A stretch of 64,000 nucleotides of DNA from Thalassobaculum litoreum DSM 18839. Its GTDB lineage: Bacteria; Pseudomonadota; Alphaproteobacteria; Thalassobaculales; Thalassobaculaceae. Below the pieces are notes generated by a model. It did no database searches, was not told where the DNA came from, and worked only from the letters and a program-made list of their open reading frames with translations. This document shows positions 17,026-25,205 of the stretch, one piece after another (the first letter of the stretch is position 1; the number at the start of each line of letters is the position of its first letter). The translations under genes and the position numbers were made by a program. The stretch lies in assembly GCF_900102465.1 (NCBI RefSeq), contig NZ_FNBW01000003.1, positions 355,160-419,159 of the forward strand. Direction: 5' to 3'.

Positions 17026-18609
17026 TCAGAACGTCGCTTCCAGCCGCGCCGAGACCCGCTTGAACTCGATCAGCGTGAGGATCGACTGCCAGCTCAGCAC
17101 GAAGGACAGGCCCCAGATCAGCGACTGGGCGATTGCCTTGTTGATGTCCAGCACGTCGTGCTTCGGCCGGTATCCGAAATACAGCGCGATGGCGGAGGCG
17201 CCGACGATCGACGGGATGGTCTTGGCCAGGATCCAGTCCCAGCCGATCAGGAACGGCTCTCCCGGCGGCCAGAGCCGCTGGAAGAACTGGTCGCGCCACA
17301 TGTAGGTGGAGCCGTCGGGGAAGATATGGGCCCAGGTCATCATCGCCACCCAGGCGGTGAGGCTCACGGCGGCCGCCGCCAGGAAGATCGCCGCCACGCC
17401 GGACGCCGCCATGATCATCGTGTTGATGTAGATCCGGTGCGGCACGTTCAGGTTCCGCATCGCCTTGATCTGATCGGAATAGACCTTGTGGCCGATGCTC
17501 GCGGTGATCAGCGACGAGTTGCGCACGCTGATCAGCACCGCCGCCATCAGCGGCGCCAGCACCCGCAGTTCGCTGAAGGCGAGACCGGCCAGCGCGTCGG
17601 AATGGATGATCGGCAGCAGGTAGTCGCGGAACGGCAGGTACATGAAGATGAACCAGGTCGTCACGAAGCCGACGATGGTGCAGCCGAGGCCGACGAAAAG
17701 CAGGGCCGAGGGCGAGAAGCAGAGCTCCCAGACGTAGCGCAGGAAATACCGCAGTCCCCAGTGGAACCGCCACCGGGCGGCGGCGTCGGGCAGGGGCCCG
17801 CCATCCGCCAGCTCCTGCGGCGCCGCCTCGGATTTGGCCGCGGCTACCGCGAGGGCCGACGGGGGCTGCTCGTTCTCGATCGCCGAGAGCGCCGTCTCGA
17901 TGGCATCGGTCTCCACGGGCACTTCGACCAGGGCGTGGGCGTTCGAATCCAGCACAAGCGCCCGGTCGGCGACGTCGACCAGGTGTCGGAAGTGGTGGGC
18001 GATGATGACCACCGGGATGCCGATCTCGTCGACCAGGGCGCGCAGCATCTCGGCGAGCTGCCGCGAGGACGACACGTCCAGGCCGGAGTTCGGCTCGTCC
18101 AGGAACAGGACCGGATGGTTGCCCAGCAGCGTGCGGGCGATGGCGACGCGCTGGCGCTGGCCGCCGCTGGCCGAGGCGACCGGCTGCTTGCGGTCGATAT
18201 CCTCGATCAGCCGGTCGATCGCCTCGCTCAGGGAGGGGCTGATCGCGTCGCTGTGGTCGCGGGCGATGGCCAGATTGTCGGCGACCGAGAGGTCGTCGAA
18301 CAGGGCGAAGTTCTGGAACACCACGCCGCCGATCGCCACCCGGTCGGTGGCGAGGTCGTAGATCCGGTCGCCGTAGCTGATCTCGCCGGAGGCCCGCCAG
18401 CCTTCCTCGCGCGGGTCGATGGCGCCGGAGAGCATGTTGATCAGCGTCGATTTGCCGGTGCCGCTGGGGCCGGCCAGCAGCACGATCTCGCCGGCATTGA
18501 GGGCGAGGTCGACATCGTGCAGCAGCACGCGCCCGGCCGGTTGGGCGATGGAGAGCGACGCGACCGACAGGATCGGGGCGCGGCGCTCGGCGGCGGAGGC
18601 AGGGGTCAA
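17026..18609 (-). CDS. Fused ABC transporter: MlaF-like ATPase plus MlaE-like permease
   Basis: A 527-residue single-chain transporter. Residues 12-225 are a complete ABC ATPase: GPSGTGKST Walker A near 47-55, the signature SASGGQRQRVAIAR, VLFLDEPNSGLD Walker B and D-loop, and the switch His in IIAHH. After an Ala/Glu linker, residues 290-527 form a permease with five to six membrane segments and the R-N-x-x-LITASIGHK...M..L..P pattern of the MlaE/YrbE type, which moves phospholipids across the envelope. MlaF and MlaE are normally separate proteins, so the fusion is unusual. Its ATG overlaps the stop of the anchored periplasmic gene upstream (ATGA). Lipid transport is inferred from the permease resemblance. 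Confidence 0.82.
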   Translation of the reverse strand: MTPASAAERRAPILSVASLSIAQPAGRVLLHDVDLALNAGEIVLLAGPSGTGKSTLINMLSGAIDPREEGWRASGEISYGDRIYDLATDRVAIGGVVFQNFALFDDLSVADNLAIARDHSDAISPSLSEAIDRLIEDIDRKQPVASASGGQRQRVAIARTLLGNHPVLFLDEPNSGLDVSSSRQLAEMLRALVDEIGIPVVIIAHHFRHLVDVADRALVLDSNAHALVEVPVETDAIETALSAIENEQPPSALAVAAAKSEAAPQELADGGPLPDAAARWRFHWGLRYFLRYVWELCFSPSALLFVGLGCTIVGFVTTWFIFMYLPFRDYLLPIIHSDALAGLAFSELRVLAPLMAAVLISVRNSSLITASIGHKVYSDQIKAMRNLNVPHRIYINTMIMAASGVAAIFLAAAAVSLTAWVAMMTWAHIFPDGSTYMWRDQFFQRLWPPGEPFLIGWDWILAKTIPSIVGASAIALYFGYRPKHDVLDINKAIAQSLIWGLSFVLSWQSILTLIEFKRVSARLEATF

Positions 18610-19718
18610 GATCCGGCTCTCGTCAGCGGGGTGAAACGGTCCAGTATGCCGGACGGCAGGGGCTCGCCGTTCGGCACGACGACGGCGACCACATGGGGAC
18701 GGCGCAGGAGAATATAGCGGATGATCCGGACCGCAAGCGCGTCGGGCCGCATCTGCGGGCCACGGCCGACGACGCTGGAGAAGATCGTCGTCGTTGCCGC
18801 GGCCGCCTCGCGCTCCAGCACTTGCAGTTCGTTGTGGAAGGCCGGGTCGCGGGAGATATCGTCCAGCAGCGCCTCGGTGCGCGGGTCGTCGGAGACCGCA
18901 TCGATGAAGGCGTCGGCCAGGAGCACGCTGACCTGCCAGAACCGCCGGTCGCGGCCGAGATTGAGGGCGTGAATCACCATCGCGTCGAAGAATTCGTCGT
19001 TGCGCAGCAGGTCGGCCGCGGCGTCGCCCAGCGGCGAGTAGTCGACCTTACCCTCGACCAGCAGGTCGAGCATGTTCTGCCAGGATGGGGTCATCATCTC
19101 CAGGGCGGCGGCCCGCAGCCGCGGGATCGCCGCGATCAGCAGGCTGTTGCTGAGCTCGGGTGCGTATTCCCGGCGGTAGATCTCGATCGCCCGGTCGGTC
19201 GCCGTGTCGAGGACGGGATCGGCGCGGACCTCGCGGTAGGCGTCGATGACGATCGCCTGGAGCCGCTCCCGGTAGGCTTCGTCGAAGGCCGGATCGCGGA
19301 CGATGGACACGAACCGGTCGCGCATCGAGCGGGCGACCCGTTCCATGTCCTTGGCGATCTCCATCCGCGACTTGTCCGGCACCAGGGCAAGCAGCGAGCG
19401 GGCATTGGTCTCCAGCAGCAGCACCCGGGACTGGCCCACCGGATCGATCTTCACGTCGGGGAACACGGAGACGCGCAGCCGCTCGGGGCTGAGCATCACC
19501 ACGCGGCCGATGGCGACCGACGAGCCGTCGTCGCGCAGCCGGTAGGCCGGGAAGCCGACGTGGTTGTTGATCTCGCGGGCCCAGTCCGGCCGCTCGAACT
19601 CGGCCGTGTTCTCGTTCTGGCCGAAGGGCGTGCCGTGGAAGGCGAGAACCCCGCTGGCGGCGAAGGCCGCCACGATCAGCAGCGAGAACAGATAGGCCGC
19701 GGCACGGTAGAGGGTCAT
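18606..19718 (-). CDS. Membrane-anchored periplasmic partner of the fused ABC transporter
   Basis: A 370-residue protein with one N-terminal membrane anchor (near 8-28) and a large periplasmic region. Residues 50-95 have short strands with the pattern AYRLRDDGSSVAIGRV and LRVSVFPD, which recalls a very divergent MCE/MlaD strand order, but I cannot confirm that. The rest is helical with a conserved-looking basic face. Its stop overlaps the start of the ABC gene by four bases, so the two products are probably made in fixed ratio. By analogy with MlaD it may guide lipid to or from the permease. It could equally be an unrelated substrate-binding subunit. Confidence 0.72.
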   Translation of the reverse strand: MTLYRAAAYLFSLLIVAAFAASGVLAFHGTPFGQNENTAEFERPDWAREINNHVGFPAYRLRDDGSSVAIGRVVMLSPERLRVSVFPDVKIDPVGQSRVLLLETNARSLLALVPDKSRMEIAKDMERVARSMRDRFVSIVRDPAFDEAYRERLQAIVIDAYREVRADPVLDTATDRAIEIYRREYAPELSNSLLIAAIPRLRAAALEMMTPSWQNMLDLLVEGKVDYSPLGDAAADLLRNDEFFDAMVIHALNLGRDRRFWQVSVLLADAFIDAVSDDPRTEALLDDISRDPAFHNELQVLEREAAAATTTIFSSVVGRGPQMRPDALAVRIIRYILLRRPHVVAVVVPNGEPLPSGILDRFTPLTRAGS

Positions 19719-19735
19719 GGGGACTGTACGCTGTT

Positions 19736-20164
19736 CTATGGGAACGAACGGAACGGCCGTCGGTCGTCCAGCACGTCGGCGCTTTCGGCCGGGGGGCGCC
19801 GTGCCAGGATCATGGTCTCCAACTGATGGTACAGCGCGTAGAACGGGCGGTTGTCAATAAAGCTGAGCATGTGGACGTTGCCGAGGATGGCGTCGTGCAG
19901 GATCGAGCCGGTCAGTTGCGCGCATCCGGCGAAGCGCACGACGAAGAGCGGCGGCAGCAGCATCGAGGCGCTGAGCCCGAGTTCGGTGATCTCGGCCAGC
20001 TCGATCCGGCTCTTGCGGATCGGATGCGAGCGGAACACCAGCTCATGGACGTCGCAGATGAACTGGCTGCGGTCGATCGACAGGTAGGTCTCGTAGAGCG
20101 TGAGGGTGCTGAACGCGCCGGAACACTGCGCGATGGCCTTCTCGACGACGGCGCTGTGCTCCAT
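19736..20164 (-). CDS. Hypothetical protein heading the ABC operon
   Basis: A 142-residue protein starting at the ATG at 20164, chosen because GGAAG lies six bases upstream. It has one moderately hydrophobic stretch near residues 60-85 and a short polar tail, and no signal peptide. I do not recognise a family. It lies 17 nt before the periplasmic partner gene, so it is probably the first gene of the transporter operon, where an MlaB-type regulatory subunit would be expected; I see no STAS motif to support that. Confidence 0.62.
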   Translation of the reverse strand: MEHSAVVEKAIAQCSGAFSTLTLYETYLSIDRSQFICDVHELVFRSHPIRKSRIELAEITELGLSASMLLPPLFVVRFAGCAQLTGSILHDAILGNVHMLSFIDNRPFYALYHQLETMILARRPPAESADVLDDRRPFRSFP

Positions 20165-20311
20165 GGCGGGCTTCCGAACTGGCATCAGGGGGCGACCGTC
20201 GGCGACGGTATAGGACCCCGACAGCGGTTTGCAATCATCGCCGTCTGTTGCCTCAAATGCCCAGGATCGATAGGATCGCCTTCTGGCCTTTTCAAGACCT
20301 GCGAGCGTAGT

Positions 20312-20548
20312 ATGGAATTTCTGCTCACGGCGACGACGACGTTCGCAGGAACCCTGCTGGCCCTCGGATTCATCGAGGTGTCCGCGGAGAACCTGGCGAT
20401 CTGGAACAGCGAACATGTTTCCGGATACTTCTGGAACATCGAGTCGGATCCCGAGGGCAGCGAAGCGGAGCGGCTGGCGTTCGAGATGACCGGCACGCCG
20501 CTGGCGCGCACCGATATGGAACTCTGCCGCATCATCGACAGGAATTGA
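20312..20548 (+). CDS. 78-residue exported or anchored mini-protein 1
   Basis: The ATG at 20312 opens a short protein with a hydrophobic N-terminus (about residues 4-22) and an acidic tail containing WNSEHVSGYFWNIESDPEG and a late Cys. It is the first of two consecutive mini-proteins. Both share the order hydrophobic segment, S-E/A-E-N/Q-F/L-A-x-W, aromatic stretch, acidic tail, Cys. Function unknown. Confidence 0.55.
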   Translation: MEFLLTATTTFAGTLLALGFIEVSAENLAIWNSEHVSGYFWNIESDPEGSEAERLAFEMTGTPLARTDMELCRIIDRN

Positions 20549-20572
20549 GGGCGCGGTGGAAGGAACGGGATC

Positions 20573-20815
20573 ATGACTTTCGTCGCGACAGTCTCTGGTT
20601 TTCTGGCGGCCCAGTTCGTCGCCGCGCTCTACTCGGAACAGTTCGCCGAGTGGTGGATGTACGGCTACGAGCGCGGCTTCTACGCCGAGGTTGCGGCACC
20701 CGAGACGGTAACGCCCGGCCAGCTCACGCTGGGCGACAAGGAACTGATCACGAACTACTGCTCGGCCGCGGAGACCGAACACGTGTCGGCGCTGCGGGCG
20801 GAACTCGGCGGATGA
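20573..20815 (+). CDS. 80-residue exported or anchored mini-protein 2
   Basis: A strong ribosome site (AAGGAACGGG) precedes the ATG at 20573. The protein has a hydrophobic start (residues 3-19), the aromatic stretch SEQFAEWWMYGYERGFY and an acidic tail with one Cys. It follows the other mini-protein by 24 nt and looks like its diverged sister. The genes are divergent from the ABC operon, and their role is unknown. Confidence 0.6.
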   Translation: MTFVATVSGFLAAQFVAALYSEQFAEWWMYGYERGFYAEVAAPETVTPGQLTLGDKELITNYCSAAETEHVSALRAELGG

Positions 20816-20868
20816 GGTAGACACCGCCACCCGGCGGGTCCGGGGGACGGCGGACAATCGGGATTGCC

Positions 20869-21288
20869 ATGGGGGGTATGGTGCGACTGGATTTCTTCAA
20901 GACGATCGTGGTGGCGCTTGCGGCGGTCTGCCTTATGGCGACGCCGGTGATGGCGCAGCAGGCCGGTTCGGCCACCCTGGATCAGGGTGTGCCGTCGCCG
21001 GCCATCGTCCAGTCGCTGGGCGATGCCCGCGACGAGGCCCACACAATCAGCTCGGTATCCGCTGCCCTGCTTGGCGCGGCGGCCGGCGCGCTCGCCCTGA
21101 ACGTGATCACGGGCGGAGCGGCTCTGACGCCGATCATCGGCCTGCCGGCCTCCAACATCCTCGGCGGAACCTGGATGGCGGCAACCGGCTCGCTGCCGCT
21201 GGCCGGCGAGATGGCCGTGCATACCGTCACCGCGGCGACGGTGGCCTTCGGCGGTGCCCTGATGGGCATGTATTTCGTCAGCGAGTGA
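20869..21288 (+). CDS. Small exported glycine-rich membrane protein
   Basis: A 139-residue protein with a signal peptide (cut after VMAQQ), a short polar linker and two hydrophobic stretches rich in Gly and Ala (about 62-85 and 105-135) joined by TPIIGLPASNILGG. The ATG at 20869 is chosen; an in-frame ATG at 20878 is possible. The design and local pattern (G-x-x-x-G-A...T-x-G...P-x-x-G) match the next gene, and less closely the protein at 13864. It probably sits in the inner membrane as a hairpin. Confidence 0.68.
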   Translation: MGGMVRLDFFKTIVVALAAVCLMATPVMAQQAGSATLDQGVPSPAIVQSLGDARDEAHTISSVSAALLGAAAGALALNVITGGAALTPIIGLPASNILGGTWMAATGSLPLAGEMAVHTVTAATVAFGGALMGMYFVSE

Positions 21289-21370
21289 CACCGATGGCGG
21301 CCGTTCCGGCCGCAACACGAACAAGACGTTCACGCCTTCCCGGTAAAAGGGACCCACAGGGAGAAATGCT

Positions 21371-21751
21371 ATGACAAAACTGTTCAAGCTCGCGCAAGGC
21401 CTGGTGATAGCCCTCGGGCTTGTCTTCGTCGTCGCGACCACCGGCGCCAAGGCCCAGACCGTCCAGCCGATCGTGCCGGAAGCCGCCCAGGCGTCCAGCT
21501 TCGACGCCTATCGCGCGGTCGCCATCACCGCCGGCGTGGTCGGCGGTGCGGTCGTCGCGACCATCGTCACCGACGGCCTGATCCTGCCGGTATACGGCAC
21601 GTTGACCGGCTCGAGCATCGGTGCGCTGGGCCAGGGCAATGCCTTCGCGTTGATTCACACCCAGGGTTACGCGCTGTTCCGCGGCAGCATGCGCCTGCTT
21701 GGCGCCGTCAGCGGTGGCCTCTACGCCGACGCCTGGTACACCGGCGAGTAA
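21371..21751 (+). CDS. Small exported glycine-rich membrane protein
   Basis: A 126-residue protein with an AGGGAGA ribosome site and a signal peptide ending in KAQ. The mature part has a glycine-rich hydrophobic stretch (AITAGVVGGAVVATIVTDG) and a second one near the C-terminus (LLGAVSGGLYADAWYTGE). It aligns by eye with the protein encoded 83 nt upstream over the first hydrophobic stretch, so the pair probably arose by duplication. No function is known to me. Confidence 0.68.
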   Translation: MTKLFKLAQGLVIALGLVFVVATTGAKAQTVQPIVPEAAQASSFDAYRAVAITAGVVGGAVVATIVTDGLILPVYGTLTGSSIGALGQGNAFALIHTQGYALFRGSMRLLGAVSGGLYADAWYTGE

Positions 21752-21793
21752 GACCCGCGATCCCGGCCACGGCCGGGAACAGACCTCCGGCGA

Positions 21794-22666
21794 TCAGCCC
21801 GCGTCCATGAGCCGCGCGCTGATCGCCGACACGACATCTGCGACAGGGTTCTCGGCGGTATCGACGATCACGGTACGGCCCGGTGCCCGGTCCTGCAGCA
21901 CCGCGATCGCCGGTCCCGTGTCGTAGTACCGGGATTCTTCGACCACGATGGCGGCCGCCGAGGCGACGGCCGCCGGATCGGCGCCGGCGTCAGAGAGCAG
22001 CCGCGCCAGACGCAGCATCGTCTCCTCCTGCATCAGCGTGCCGACCTCATGCTCGCGAAGCGCCCGCAGGTAGTCCGCCGCCCCGCCCGGATCCTCCGTC
22101 ATGTCGTTGCCGTCCAGGGACGCGCGGTCGAACGGATCGCCGCGCAGGCTGAGCCGGGCCACCCGAACCTCGGGCGGCGCCTCCAGCACCGCGAAGACGG
22201 CATTGGGCAGGCGTGCCGCCGCCGCCGCCTCCGCCGGGCCGCGTACCCCGTCGAACACCAGCCAGCCCCCGGCAAGCCAGCCCTCCGCCGCGTCCCGGTC
22301 GACGGTCAGACGCTCCAGGACGTCGCCCATGCCGCCCGGATGCGCATCGCGGAACGCCGCGGTCAGCCGGAACCGCTCGATCCGATCGGTCACCGGGCGG
22401 TCGGGATTTCCGGTCATCGCCGGCAGGATGATCCGATCGGTGACGGCGCGGCGGTCCGGCAGCACGGCCCGGACGGCACCGGTCTCGGCGAGCGCGGTCA
22501 CGGTGGCGGACTTTCCCGAACCGGTGAGGCCGACGAAAATCACCAGCCGTGCCGTCGCCAGGGCCTGTCGCCCGGCGGGCGCCGTGCCCGGGGGGAGCGT
22601 GAAATCGACCGCGACATCCTCGGCGCTGAGCCATGTGACCGGATCGGTGGAAATTCGAGGCGGCAT
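21794..22666 (-). CDS. P-loop ATPase/kinase-like protein of unknown role
   Basis: A 290-residue soluble protein with Walker A GLTGSGKS at residues 46-53 and a strand ending in WLVFDGVRGP that could serve as Walker B. The rest resembles the small-molecule kinase or AAA-like fold, with Arg-rich lid-like segments (RVARLSLRGDPFDRASLD). It lacks ABC signature and ParA features. The gene is convergent with the glycine-rich mini-genes and stands alone. What it phosphorylates or hydrolyses cannot be read from the sequence. Confidence 0.68.
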   Translation of the reverse strand: MPPRISTDPVTWLSAEDVAVDFTLPPGTAPAGRQALATARLVIFVGLTGSGKSATVTALAETGAVRAVLPDRRAVTDRIILPAMTGNPDRPVTDRIERFRLTAAFRDAHPGGMGDVLERLTVDRDAAEGWLAGGWLVFDGVRGPAEAAAAARLPNAVFAVLEAPPEVRVARLSLRGDPFDRASLDGNDMTEDPGGAADYLRALREHEVGTLMQEETMLRLARLLSDAGADPAAVASAAAIVVEESRYYDTGPAIAVLQDRAPGRTVIVDTAENPVADVVSAISARLMDAG

Positions 22667-22905
22667 GGCCGCTCCCTGATTGATCGGGGCGTCGTCGGAC
22701 GGATTTTCGGCGGCTCGCGGTCACTTACCCCCGCGACCGCCGAGCCGCGATCGTGGTAGAACGCTCCGTGGAAACCGGCGCAGTGAGTCCGGCGCAACGA
22801 ATTGCGCGTAGTGAATCACTCTTGGTCCGCCGGTGCAATTGCGCGCGCAGGCAGTTCCGATTTGCGCGATCGGGGAAGCCGGGCTGACCCGGCGGGAGGT
22901 CATTG

Positions 22906-23862
22906 ATGCAGGCAGAAGCTATCCGGACCGAAACGGCCGACGGCGTCGGGATCGAGGCGGTGCCGCTGACCCCGTTCCTGGGCGCGGAGATCACCGGCCT
23001 CGATCTGTCGCGGGACGTCACGCCGGAACAGGCGGCGCGGGTCCGCGAACTGTTCTTCCGCCATCAGGTGATCGCCGTCCGCGGCCAGGACATAGCGCCG
23101 GAGGGGTTCATCCGCTTCGCCGAGATCTTCGGGCCGATCGAGCCGTTCTTCATCAGCTCCTATAACCATCCGGAGCATCCGCAGATCTACGTTCTGTCTA
23201 ACGTGCGCAAGGACGGCAAGCCGATCGGCCGCGACGGCGCCGGAACCCACTGGCACAGCGACAGCACCTTCGTGGAGAAGCCGAGCAGCGTGACCCTGCT
23301 GCACGGGGTCGAGGTGCCGGCGCGCGGCGGCGACACCTTGTTCGCCAACATGTACGACGCCTATGACCGGCTCGACGCGGAGACCAAGGCGCTGATCGAC
23401 GGCCGCCGGGCGATCCACCGCTACCAGCGCAAGGAGTTCGTGTTCTCCGGCGACCGCGAGCTGACCGCCGAGGAGAAGGCGGAGATCGAGGAGCTGAAGC
23501 GCAAACGCCTCGCCGAGGAGGCCGCGGCCGGGCCGTCGCCGACCGCGGAGAAGAGCAACAAGGTGCCCGAGCAGCGCCACCCGGTCGCCCGCACCCATCC
23601 GGTGACCGGCCGTAAGGCGCTGTACCTGAACGACGAGATGATGGTGGGGATCGAGGGCCTGGACGATTCAGTCGCGGTGCCGCTGCTGCGCCGCCTGTGC
23701 GAGGAGGCGACGACGCCCGACCGGGTGCTGCGCTTCAAGTGGCGCAAGGGTGATCTGGTGGCCTGGGACAACGCCTCGATCATCCATTCCGCGACCTTCA
23801 CGCCGCCGGACCAGGCGCGGATCATGCATCGTCTGACGGTCGAGGGCGGCGTGCCCGTTTGA
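22906..23862 (+). CDS. TauD/TfdA-family Fe(II)/2-oxoglutarate dioxygenase
   Basis: A 318-residue enzyme with the iron-binding triad visible as His117 and Asp119 (HWHSDSTF) and a distal His294 (DNASIIHSATF), followed by the Arg-containing RIMHRLTVEG stretch that binds 2-oxoglutarate. Family members hydroxylate taurine, alkylsulfonates, aryloxyalkanoates or carnitine-type substrates. The 30-residue insert with charged Lys/Glu helices near 190-225 is longer than in TauD itself. The ATG at 22906 has GGGAGGT seven bases upstream. The exact substrate is unknown; no taurine transport genes are adjacent. Confidence 0.88.
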   Translation: MQAEAIRTETADGVGIEAVPLTPFLGAEITGLDLSRDVTPEQAARVRELFFRHQVIAVRGQDIAPEGFIRFAEIFGPIEPFFISSYNHPEHPQIYVLSNVRKDGKPIGRDGAGTHWHSDSTFVEKPSSVTLLHGVEVPARGGDTLFANMYDAYDRLDAETKALIDGRRAIHRYQRKEFVFSGDRELTAEEKAEIEELKRKRLAEEAAAGPSPTAEKSNKVPEQRHPVARTHPVTGRKALYLNDEMMVGIEGLDDSVAVPLLRRLCEEATTPDRVLRFKWRKGDLVAWDNASIIHSATFTPPDQARIMHRLTVEGGVPV

Positions 23863-23912
23863 AACGCCCTGCGGTGATGCTGCGAGCCAGCGGTGATGGT
23901 ACGAGTGTGGCC

Positions 23913-25073
23913 ATGATCATTCGGGTGCTCCTCGTTCTGGCGTTTGGGCTTGTCGCCGATCCCACGGCGGCGGCGGCGCGCCCCGTGCTGGACTGGGTCG
24001 TCTATGACGACGCCACGCTGGACAGCTACAGCGTCGATACCGATGCCGGCGATACCGCCCGCCACGTGGCCGTGCCCCGGGACGGGGCCGAGGGCGCCAA
24101 GCGGGTGATGCTTCTGATCCCCAGCCGCTCGGTCGAGGCCTATACCCTGGCCGTCAACACCATCCTGCAGGTCTTCGCCCGGCGTCAGGTGCCGGCCCGG
24201 TTCGACATCTGGTACTACGACAACGACGAGACCGTGGCGCTGGAGGCGCTGCGCTGGTCCTATGACCAGCCGGTGGATCTGATCATGTCGGCCGGCTCGT
24301 CGGCCACCTCGTTCCTGCGGGCGCATCACAGTGGCCACGCGATCCCGGCGGTGACCAGCGCGTCGAAGGATCCGATCGCCTCGGGGCATCTGAGTGACCC
24401 GTCGGGTAGCGGCACCAACATCGCCTATACCTCGATCAACGTTGAGACCGGGACGCTTGTCGCCTATCTGCGGCGGCTGATCCCCGATCTGAACACGATC
24501 GGGCTGATCTATTCGGAGAACAACGACAGCGCGGTCCTGACTCAGGTGAACCCGCTCAAGGCGGCGGCCGACAGGCACGGGCTCACCATCATCGACGTCA
24601 CGGTGACAGAGCGCGGTTCGGCCGAGCAGGAGCTCGAAGATGGGTTGCCGAAGGCGCTGGAGCGGATCCGAAGGCTGGATCCCGACTTCCAGAAGAGCAT
24701 CCTGCTGGTCACCGGCTCGACCGCGGCCTATGAACGCATTGCCCAGATCAACCGCCATGCGGGCCGTCTGCCGGTGGTCTCCATGCTGCCGGACATCGTG
24801 CGCGCCGGCGAGGAGTCGGCGCTGCTGTCCATCGGTGTGAACCTGACGAGCGCGCTGACGCTGGCCGCGGTCTATGCGGTGGATGTGGTGACAGGGGACG
24901 CGCGGCCGGGCGACTTGCCGGTCGGCACGGTGGCGCCGCCGGATCTGGCGATCAACTTTCTGATCGCCGACCGGATCGGGGTGAAGATTCCATTCTCTTT
25001 TCTGGAGTCTTCCACCTTCGTATACGATCGAGAGGGACGCCAGGTGGTGGCTTTCGGCCAGCGGGTGTTCTGA
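23913..25073 (+). CDS. ABC-type periplasmic substrate-binding protein (PF04392-like)
   Basis: A 386-residue protein with a signal peptide after the ATG at 23913 and the two-lobed layout of the uncharacterised ABC substrate-binding family (TrpX-like). Recognisable parts are DLIMSAGSSATSF, then AIPAVTSASKDPIASG, the DLNTIGLIYSENN hinge strand and a late LSIGVNLTSALTLAA. Such proteins often serve two-component sensors as well as transporters. No ABC permease or ATPase is next to it. Downstream lie a TPR protein and a sensor-MFS fusion in the same direction, so it may feed a signalling path rather than a transporter. An earlier TTG at 23859 is less likely. Confidence 0.78.
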   Translation: MIIRVLLVLAFGLVADPTAAAARPVLDWVVYDDATLDSYSVDTDAGDTARHVAVPRDGAEGAKRVMLLIPSRSVEAYTLAVNTILQVFARRQVPARFDIWYYDNDETVALEALRWSYDQPVDLIMSAGSSATSFLRAHHSGHAIPAVTSASKDPIASGHLSDPSGSGTNIAYTSINVETGTLVAYLRRLIPDLNTIGLIYSENNDSAVLTQVNPLKAAADRHGLTIIDVTVTERGSAEQELEDGLPKALERIRRLDPDFQKSILLVTGSTAAYERIAQINRHAGRLPVVSMLPDIVRAGEESALLSIGVNLTSALTLAAVYAVDVVTGDARPGDLPVGTVAPPDLAINFLIADRIGVKIPFSFLESSTFVYDREGRQVVAFGQRVF

Positions 25074-25205
25074 CGGACCGGGACCGGAGGGTCACGGGTT
25101 TAGGGAGCGGGTTCCGCTGCGGTGGCGGAGCGCGTGGAGTGGTCGGCTGAACGTGAATCCCGAGAACGGGTCGCGCCGGCCGAGGCGACGAGGAGGATGC
25201 GCGCG

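Noticed and set aside
16072..18717. An 881-residue plus-strand frame opposite the ABC transporter operon
   Set aside because: It is the antisense shadow of well-supported genes and has the Arg/Gly/His-rich, low-hydrophobicity composition typical of GC-rich shadows.
8193..22666. Magnetosome-like or secretion-system locus
   Set aside because: I see no MamE/MamK-type proteins, no secretion ATPase, secretin or needle genes. Small glycine-rich proteins and a ParA alone are too general.
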